Positions 1-4,883 of a stretch of DNA of 8,789 bases are shown here, one piece after another. The number at the start of each line of letters is the position of its first letter. The first letter of the stretch is position 1. The notes below the pieces were generated by a model, which saw nothing but the letters and a program-made list of their open reading frames with translations, made no database searches and was not told the origin of the DNA. The position numbers and the translations under genes were made by a program. The stretch is from Kiritimatiellia bacterium (GTDB lineage Bacteria > Verrucomicrobiota > Kiritimatiellia > RFP12 > UBA1067), in NCBI GenBank assembly GCA_024405255.1, contig JAKSOY010000190.1:1-8789 (forward strand). The letters are read 5' to 3'.

Positions 1-15
1 TGTCGTTGTCGTTAA

Positions 16-44
16 ATTATAGCATAGCCCGCCCCCAACGGCAA
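16..44 (-). promoter_or_regulatory. Sigma70-type promoter for a gene beyond the left edge
   Basis: Reading leftwards, a TTGCCG box (39-44) is followed after exactly 17 bp by a perfect TATAAT (16-21). The predicted transcription start is near position 9, so only a few leader bases lie in the window. It sits just past the stop codon of the small coiled-coil gene (56). It therefore most likely serves the next minus-strand gene outside the window and marks an operon boundary. The boxes are seen directly; activity is inferred. Confidence 0.6.
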
Positions 45-55
45 GCCGACGATTT

Positions 56-406
56 TCACTTCGACTTGTTTTTGAGACGAAGTTTCATTTCTTCGAGTTC
101 CTGGATGTCGGCCATAATCCGACGGACGTCTTTCGTCTTGCCGGCTTTCACCATCCGCCGCGCGATCACGCGCAGATCGCGCAGCTGCTCGTTGATCTGG
201 TCGATCTGCTGGATCTTCAGCTCTTTGTGCCCGGCCGCGACTTCCTCCCGTACATGCGAGATGATGCCGCCCAGACTGCCAGTCGCCGCCTCTTCGCGCG
301 CCGCACGGTCGCGCGAAAAGGAACAGCGCAGGTCAAGGATGCTCAGTACGATGACGACGAGGAGCGCGAGGAGCGTCCACCTGATGCCGCGGACATTGAA
401 GAACAT
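56..406 (-). CDS. Small membrane-anchored coiled-coil protein, unknown function
   Basis: This is a 116-residue protein of no family I recognise. Residues 1-9 form a short cytoplasmic stretch with two arginines. Residues 10-26 are one strongly hydrophobic segment (WTLLALLVVIVLSIL), which could be a membrane anchor or an uncleaved signal. The rest is charged and helical, and residues 58-112 have the heptad-like spacing of Leu/Ile among Glu/Lys/Arg expected of a coiled coil. The likely topology is a single-pass protein with its coiled coil outside the cytoplasm. The ATG at 406 lies 13 bp after the stop of the large secreted protein, with only a weak GGTGA ribosome-binding site four bases ahead, so translation probably depends on the upstream gene. 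The close spacing suggests one transcript and perhaps a related envelope role, which is inference. It ends in a lysine-rich tail. Confidence 0.72.
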   Translation of the reverse strand: MFFNVRGIRWTLLALLVVIVLSILDLRCSFSRDRAAREEAATGSLGGIISHVREEVAAGHKELKIQQIDQINEQLRDLRVIARRMVKAGKTKDVRRIMADIQELEEMKLRLKNKSK

Positions 407-419
407 CCGTCACCAACTT

Positions 420-3194
420 TCACTTGATGACGAGTTCGCCCTTCGCCTGCGGGGGCAGATCGAAAATCAGCGCGCGCGCCGAGGCGATGTAGGCATGCGA
501 CAGCGGCCGACCGTTGAGCGTCACCTGCCGAGGCGCCTCAACACGCGTCAGCACCGCACGCGACGGTTCTTCCGGCCAGGCTTCAATCCGGCAGCAGTAC
601 GCGCCGTCCTTCGGCGCCAAACGCGTCACCGCACCCGCGAGATGCAGCAGCGCCGGACGCAGATCGCCCGCCTTCCGCGCGAGCGGACGCACCGAGTAGA
701 ACGGCAGGCCGAGGTGTTCGGCGAAGTTCTCCTGCACCGTGCCCGGATTGATGGGACAGTAGTAGCGGTCCTGCTTCTCGAGGTTCCACGAATCGGGCAG
801 CAGCCCCTGGTTCTCCGTATCCGACAGCGGATGCGTCTGCCGCATGCCCGAGGTGGTGATGCCGTCCGCGATCTTCCGCCAATACGCCCCCTGCGGGTCC
901 ATCACCGAAAGATCCCACAAGGCCGCCGCATAGACGAGTCCACACCACTGCACGGGCCGTCCGATCCAGTTCGGTGCCACCCAATGCGTCGCGCCCATCA
1001 CGCCGCAGGTCGCATACAGCCCCACCTTCTCGCCCGGACGCGCCGCGAGCGGCGGCGGTACGAGATAGACCATCGAAAGGCCCGAATAGGCCCAATGGCG
1101 CGCTTCGCGCAGATACGCCGGATCCGGCTTGAGCATATAGGCGTAGGTGTAGAGCTGCGCCAGACGCGCGGAGGCCATGATGTCCGGCGTATGCAGCGGC
1201 ATTTCCCACGGCTGCGCGCCGCGCGGCACGGTGCCGTGATAGTTCGCCGTCAGCTTGTCCACGACCTGAAGCGCCAGCTCGATCGCCTTTTCATCGCCGC
1301 ACCAGACGGCGCGCTTGAGCAGGTCGTCCACGCCCATCGACGTGTAACCATTGCAATGGTTCGCCCCCAGCGTCTCGCCGAGGTCGACGTTCTTGTTCGC
1401 CGGCTTCGTCCAGATCCGCTTCGCCTCCGCATACGCACGTGCGAGCGACGCCGTTTCCGCGGCGGCACGCTTGACCTTGTTCGTCACATCGCCGCCGAGG
1501 AGCACCGGCGCCGGACGGCGGATGTGCGAGACCGTGGCATGCGCAATCTGCGACGGATTCATCTGCGCGAGCATCTGGTTCGCGACGTCCTTCAGCCGCG
1601 GCGGCAGGGTCTTCCGCGCCGGTTCCGTGCGCGAGAGCTGCGCCGCGAGATACTTCATCAGATAGGCGGCATCGGCCGCCAGGCTGTACGGGAACGTCGG
1701 CGTGCAGGCATGGCGCACTTTCAGTCCCTTGCGTGCGGACGAATCCAGCCACCCGTGCGCGAGCAGTTCCAGCGCATCGCCGCGCGAAACTTCGTCCGGC
1801 GGCGGCAAACGGTCCGGCGGAATCAGCGTCGACAATGCCGTCACCACGTCATCGCCCTTGCCCGCGCGCAGCGTCACCGCCTGCGTCGTTTCCGTCAAGG
1901 GGACCGGCGAGTAGATCGAAAGGCTCGACTCGCGGCGCGACGGACCCACCGCCGGCGCCCAGAATGCGAGGAGGTGGCCACCGCTCGCGAAGAGACGATC
2001 GGGCGAATCGAACACCGTCGCGATCGGCGAGGGACCCGCCGGACGCGCGACCTCCACGCCTTCGGCGAAACGATCCCACGCGAAACCCAGCCAGTTCGCG
2101 GGATCCGTGAACACCGCCAGCGGCGCCGACAGACGATACTCGGCGACAATGCGGCGATTATGTTCCGGCGTGCGGAATTCCTTCCGGTTGGACGACGGTT
2201 CGTCCTCCAAGTACTCGACACCGGCCAGCATCGCCTGGTGCTTGTGTCCGCGCGATCCACGCTCGATGAAAAGCGTCAGGAACGGAACATGGAACACCTT
2301 CGCCGTCACGGGTGCACCCTTTTCCGTACAGTTGAAAGTCGTGGAGATGGTGAGCGCACGGCCCTCGTCGACCGAACGGAAGAGACGCGTCAGCGTCCAG
2401 TCGCGCCCGTCGGCGTCTGTCGTCTTCACCGAAGTCACGAGATCGGCGCCCGTGCGCGTCACGGACATTTTCGCGGTCTCCCAATCGAGCGTGCAGACCT
2501 TCCCCGCCTTGTCCTGGTAGACGAGCGGTTCGGACGGGTTGTTCTCCACGGGCTTGCCGCGGACGATGACGCGGAACGCGCCAAAGCGGTCCGGATCGTG
2601 GCGCAATTCCCACTCGGTTCCCGTCAGCACAAGCGGCGTGGACGCCGGGATCACCAACGGCGGAACCGGCTTCGGTTCATAGCGCCACCTCGGAAGGACG
2701 AAGTCGATCTCGATCTTCTTCACCGTGTAGTTGCCGTCCTTGCCGGGCGGATCGAGGCGAAGGGCCCCCTGCCCCCGCGGAAAGACCGAAGCATCCATCT
2801 CGCCGACGAACCGCGTGTAGGGCGGATCGCCCACGGGCTGGAAACGACAGCTCTGCACCTCGTTGAAACCGGTCTTCTCTCCCCGGCAGAAGAGCTGCCA
2901 CTGAAGGTTCCCGGCATTCATCGGTTCCGTTGTCAGTGTGAACGTCAGACGTTCCGTCGTTTTCGGAAGCGCCGGCATCGGCTTCATCGGCCCGATCACC
3001 CAGGGATCGTCGCCCGTGACCGTGAACGAGAATCCCTTTTCAGAGGTCGTCAGGTCCTTCGCATGGCTGTCGACCCGCCACCCGTGCGCCGGTTCCTTCG
3101 TAAAATCGACCAGCGTCTGAGCGGCAAAAGCGGAACAGCCCGCCCATGCCACCGCGGCCAATCCAACGACTTTCAGCACATTCATCGTACTCAT
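420..3194 (-). CDS. Large secreted multi-domain protein, probable polysaccharide-active enzyme with alpha/alpha-barrel
   Basis: This is a 924-residue exported protein. The ATG at 3194 is chosen because AGAAGG (3204-3209) lies nine bases upstream and a signal peptide follows at once: hydrophobic residues 6-19 and an AFA-AQ signal peptidase I site near residue 24. Regions, judged by eye: residues 27-168 a beta-rich carbohydrate-binding-like domain; 180-455 a longer beta region resembling a super-sandwich; 465-835 helical, with Trp, His and Tyr-rich loops as in (alpha/alpha)6 barrels (ANHCNGYTSMGVDD 611-624, RGAQPWEMPLHTPD 658-671, ATHWVAPNW 735-743, LLPDSWN 798-804); 840-924 a small beta domain. 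This order is common in polysaccharide lyases and glycoside hydrolases. I cannot assign a family, substrate or catalytic residues. Cys20 is a poor lipobox because residue 17 is Trp. The ATPase stop lies 52 bp upstream and a small coiled-coil gene follows 13 bp downstream. Confidence 0.82.
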   Translation of the reverse strand: MSTMNVLKVVGLAAVAWAGCSAFAAQTLVDFTKEPAHGWRVDSHAKDLTTSEKGFSFTVTGDDPWVIGPMKPMPALPKTTERLTFTLTTEPMNAGNLQWQLFCRGEKTGFNEVQSCRFQPVGDPPYTRFVGEMDASVFPRGQGALRLDPPGKDGNYTVKKIEIDFVLPRWRYEPKPVPPLVIPASTPLVLTGTEWELRHDPDRFGAFRVIVRGKPVENNPSEPLVYQDKAGKVCTLDWETAKMSVTRTGADLVTSVKTTDADGRDWTLTRLFRSVDEGRALTISTTFNCTEKGAPVTAKVFHVPFLTLFIERGSRGHKHQAMLAGVEYLEDEPSSNRKEFRTPEHNRRIVAEYRLSAPLAVFTDPANWLGFAWDRFAEGVEVARPAGPSPIATVFDSPDRLFASGGHLLAFWAPAVGPSRRESSLSIYSPVPLTETTQAVTLRAGKGDDVVTALSTLIPPDRLPPPDEVSRGDALELLAHGWLDSSARKGLKVRHACTPTFPYSLAADAAYLMKYLAAQLSRTEPARKTLPPRLKDVANQMLAQMNPSQIAHATVSHIRRPAPVLLGGDVTNKVKRAAAETASLARAYAEAKRIWTKPANKNVDLGETLGANHCNGYTSMGVDDLLKRAVWCGDEKAIELALQVVDKLTANYHGTVPRGAQPWEMPLHTPDIMASARLAQLYTYAYMLKPDPAYLREARHWAYSGLSMVYLVPPPLAARPGEKVGLYATCGVMGATHWVAPNWIGRPVQWCGLVYAAALWDLSVMDPQGAYWRKIADGITTSGMRQTHPLSDTENQGLLPDSWNLEKQDRYYCPINPGTVQENFAEHLGLPFYSVRPLARKAGDLRPALLHLAGAVTRLAPKDGAYCCRIEAWPEEPSRAVLTRVEAPRQVTLNGRPLSHAYIASARALIFDLPPQAKGELVIK

Positions 3195-3203
3195 ACAATG
3201 ACA

Positions 3204-3209
3204 CCTTCT
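3204..3209 (-). promoter_or_regulatory. Ribosome-binding site fixing the start of the large secreted protein
   Basis: AGAAGG on the minus strand lies nine bases before the ATG at 3194. The reading frame stays open upstream to 3488, but that extension runs back through the 3' end of the ATPase gene and lacks a signal peptide at its N-terminus. This site therefore supports the 3194 start. Confidence 0.6.
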
Positions 3210-3246
3210 TTTTTTATCAGACTTCATCACCTTGGTTATCAAAATT

Positions 3247-4389
3247 TCAAAGGAGGAATGTCGGCAAGGAACGGGGGACAACGCATCGACAGACCGCCTG
3301 GGGATAGGCCTTCGTAAAGGTCTGCGGCAAGCGCATGTTTTCTTTTTTATTACTCCACTTGAACTCAAATCCGCGCAAAACAGACGCCCCCTCTTCCACA
3401 AGATCGACTTCCTGCTGTTGCGTCGTCCGCCAAAAGAACTCACGTGTATCCGGTTCGTTGACAAGTCGCCATTTCGCCCGTTCCGCAACCAGATAATTTT
3501 CCCAAAGATGTCCGATCTCGACCTCTCCCCGCTGGCTCAACGGGCGCCAATCGCCAATCACATAATTCCTTATACCACAGTCATTGAAATAGATTTTTTT
3601 TGATTTCTTCAACTCGTTTCGCAAGTTCCGTGAAAAGCTTGTAACCTTTCGAACAATGTAGGCCTTTTCAAGAATATCGATGTACTTCACAACGGTCTTG
3701 TCATCCGTACCAACCGTTTGAGCCAATTCCATTGAAGACACTTCCTGCCCAATCTGAAAAGCCAGCGCCTTGGCAAGACGGTCAAGCAATTCAGGCCGCC
3801 GGATTTCCCCCATCTTAAGAATGTCTTTGTAGAGGTATCCTTTCCCAAGCTCCCGTAGACGAACCGTCTCGTCACCTGGATGGGACACGATGTCGGGGTA
3901 GGATCCGAACATAAGACGCCGCTCCAATTCCCGCATCTCATCAAGCGGCGACGTCCCATTGGCAAGCTCCGCGAACGACAACGGCATAAGTACATATTCA
4001 AATTTGCGACCGACCATCGGTTCCTCGATCTTGTCGGACAATTCAACACTTGACGACCCCGAAGCAATGACCTGGACATCCTTCAACTTGTCCCATGCCC
4101 GCTTCAGGGCCAATCCGATGTTGTCGATTTTATGTGCCTCGTCAATAAAAAGGATCTTCTTTTTCCCAAGCAGCAACTTCAGCCGTTCACTCGAAATATC
4201 CGAAAGAAGTTCACAATGCGCAGGCTCGTCGCCATTGAATGTCACGGTCACGTCGAGGAGACCTTGCTCCCTCAGGTAATGTTCAATGCTCGTCGTCTTG
4301 CCTGACTGACGCGGACCATAGACAACCAATGTCTTTCCGTCAAACATCCTTTTTTTCAAAAAAGACTCTATATCTCGTCTAATGAACAC
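3247..4389 (-). CDS. AAA ATPase with C-terminal DUF4143 domain
   Basis: This is a 380-residue P-loop ATPase of the AAA_14 plus DUF4143 type, a widespread family with no settled role. The start is GTG at 4389, not the ATG 60 bases upstream, because AAAGGAG (4396-4402) sits six bases ahead and the family usually begins just before an R-R-x-I motif (here RRDIESFLKK). Walker A is GPRQSGKTT (25-33), Walker B is ILFIDEAH (79-86), and ASGSSS (109-114) is in the sensor-1 position. A helix-turn-helix-like stretch lies around residues 225-260 (SSMELAQTVGTDDKTVVKYI). The C-terminal part carries an EVD (327-329) and an EFK (342-344), the spaced acidic/lysine pattern of a PD-(D/E)XK-like fold common in this family. 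Length and ends look complete. The gene is visibly more AT-rich than its neighbours, which suggests acquisition by transfer. A promoter and palindromic repeats lie directly upstream. Confidence 0.93.
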   Translation of the reverse strand: MFIRRDIESFLKKRMFDGKTLVVYGPRQSGKTTSIEHYLREQGLLDVTVTFNGDEPAHCELLSDISSERLKLLLGKKKILFIDEAHKIDNIGLALKRAWDKLKDVQVIASGSSSVELSDKIEEPMVGRKFEYVLMPLSFAELANGTSPLDEMRELERRLMFGSYPDIVSHPGDETVRLRELGKGYLYKDILKMGEIRRPELLDRLAKALAFQIGQEVSSMELAQTVGTDDKTVVKYIDILEKAYIVRKVTSFSRNLRNELKKSKKIYFNDCGIRNYVIGDWRPLSQRGEVEIGHLWENYLVAERAKWRLVNEPDTREFFWRTTQQQEVDLVEEGASVLRGFEFKWSNKKENMRLPQTFTKAYPQAVCRCVVPRSLPTFLL

Positions 4390-4395
4390 TATTTT

Positions 4396-4402
4396 CTCCT
4401 TT
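4396..4402 (-). promoter_or_regulatory. Strong ribosome-binding site selecting a GTG start for the ATPase
   Basis: AAAGGAG on the minus strand is followed by six bases (AAAATA) and then GTG at 4387-4389. The in-frame upstream ATG at 4449 has no ribosome-binding site, and it lies at the -35 box of the predicted promoter. The GTG start is therefore preferred. Confidence 0.8.
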
Positions 4403-4420
4403 AAACGGGCATGCACAAAT

Positions 4421-4449
4421 AGAATAGCATATCTCCCTTCCGGCATCAA
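4421..4449 (-). promoter_or_regulatory. Sigma70-type promoter of the ATPase gene
   Basis: TTGATG (4444-4449) and TATTCT (4421-4426) are separated by exactly 17 bp on the minus strand. The predicted transcript starts near 4414, giving a leader of about 25 bases that contains the ribosome-binding site. The -35 box overlaps the first bases of the adjacent 32-bp repeats, so a protein bound there could block RNA polymerase. The boxes are seen; activity and regulation are inferred. Confidence 0.55.
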
Positions 4450-4510
4450 CCCGAAATTATTATGTTTTTTTCGGGTTACAACCCGAAATTATTATATCTT
4501 TCTCGGGTTA
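4447..4510. repeat. Two-copy 32-bp direct repeat built from palindromic half-sites, operator-like
   Basis: Two adjacent 32-bp units occupy 4447-4478 and 4479-4510. Each begins with the same 17 bases (CAACCCGAAATTATTAT) and ends with TCGGGTTA; the differences lie in the T-rich middle. AACCCGA and TCGGGTT are reverse complements, so each unit is an inverted repeat. The junction forms a perfect palindrome, TCGGGTT-AC-AACCCGA (4471-4486). The array ends at the -35 box of the ATPase promoter. Placement and symmetry suggest a binding site for a dimeric regulator, possibly the ATPase's own helix-turn-helix-like region. That role is inference. Confidence 0.75.
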
Positions 4511-4544
4511 CGGTTTCAACCTCGTCTGTTCATCCCCTAATCCG

Positions 4545-4598
4545 AAGTTCCAAGCGCCATTTTCTTCGCTATCGCTGCGAAAATGGCGCTTGGAACTT
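4545..4598. repeat. Long perfect stem-loop, first member of a repeat family
   Basis: Arms 4545-4563 and 4580-4598 are perfectly complementary over 19 bp (AAGTTCCAAGCGCCATTTT), with a 16-base loop. Read on the minus strand, the loop and inner stem contain TTTCGCAGCGATAGCGAAGA, which closely matches the loop region of the neighbouring stem-loop at 4624-4691 read on the plus strand. This looks like a dispersed REP-like palindromic element. A terminator is less likely because neither side has a convincing T-tract beyond the stem. Confidence 0.75.
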
Positions 4599-4623
4599 TA
4601 ATATCTGTAAACATGGCGAGGTC

Positions 4624-4691
4624 TAGACCGAAGTTTCGCGAAGTAATTTCGTAGCGTTAGCGGAGAAATTGCTTCGTGGAACTTCGGCCTA
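4624..4691. repeat. Imperfect stem-loop with wobble-compatible differences, second member of the family
   Basis: Arms 4628-4650 and 4665-4687 match at 20 of 23 positions. Read as RNA from the plus strand, all three exceptions are G-U wobbles, so a 23-bp stem could form. Beyond a single mismatch, three more base pairs extend it to 4624 and 4691. The 14-base loop is GTAGCGTTAGCGGA. The wobble pattern hints that an RNA stem on the plus strand may be maintained, though three sites are too few to prove selection. The outer sequence CCGAAGTT is shared with the stem-loop at 4545-4598. Confidence 0.72.
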
Positions 4692-4762
4692 ATCCTTTTA
4701 ATCGCCATCTCGCACGAGACGTTCTTTTTTGGTAATGTCGCATTGTAGGGGACGGCGTAACC

Positions 4763-4793
4763 GGTAGGGCGCGCTCTTCGAGCGCGCCCTACC
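4763..4793. repeat. GC-rich 14-bp perfect hairpin downstream of the membrane protein gene
   Basis: Arms GGTAGGGCGCGCTC (4763-4776) and its exact complement (4780-4793) flank a three-base loop. It lies about 90 bp past the stop codon of the 7238-4884 gene in the direction of transcription, so it could halt transcription or protect the 3' end of that message. It lacks the T-tract of a standard intrinsic terminator on either strand. It may equally be a dispersed palindromic repeat. Confidence 0.65.
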
Positions 4794-4883
4794 ACTGCGG
4801 ATTCCTATCCCCCAACTTTGCGACAACACACAGAAATTCCTTCGAGATTTGCCTGCCCTTCGTAGTCGTCTATCCCTTCATCT

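Larger units (their letters stand above)
4511..4883. other. Gene-free spacer rich in inverted repeats
   Basis: This is a 373-bp stretch between the stop of the GT-C-like membrane protein gene and the repeats ahead of the ATPase. It contains three strong stem-loops, listed separately, and little else. A 65-codon reading frame at 4598-4795 is composed mostly of stem-loop sequence, has no ribosome-binding site and is not credible. No tRNA-like fold or known small RNA was recognised. A short TCTCG-CA-CGAGA palindrome (4708-4719) followed by a T-run (4725-4730) lies on the plus strand, with no plus-strand gene before it. Confidence 0.7.

Noticed and set aside
3213..3242. Possible promoter TTGATA-18-GATAAA before the large secreted protein
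   Set aside because: The predicted start of transcription would fall on the ribosome-binding site at 3204-3209, so the message would lack it. The -10 match is only 4 of 6. Readthrough from the ATPase is at least as likely.
6..3317. 1103-codon open frame on the plus strand
   Set aside because: It lies antisense to the large secreted protein and the small coiled-coil gene. Its product is overloaded with Arg, Pro and His, with no domain or signal, as expected when a GC-rich gene is read on the opposite strand.
3247..4510. ATPase and repeats as a transposon or defence system
   Set aside because: There is no transposase, no target duplication and no partner nuclease or toxin. A lone DUF4143 ATPase with operator-like repeats does not establish either.
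4708..4730. Short palindrome followed by a T-run, resembling a plus-strand terminator
   Set aside because: The stem is only five base pairs, the T-run is displaced by five bases, and no plus-strand gene precedes it.
4598..4795. 65-codon minus-strand open frame in the spacer
   Set aside because: It is made largely of the stem-loop repeats, with no ribosome-binding site and no protein-like pattern.
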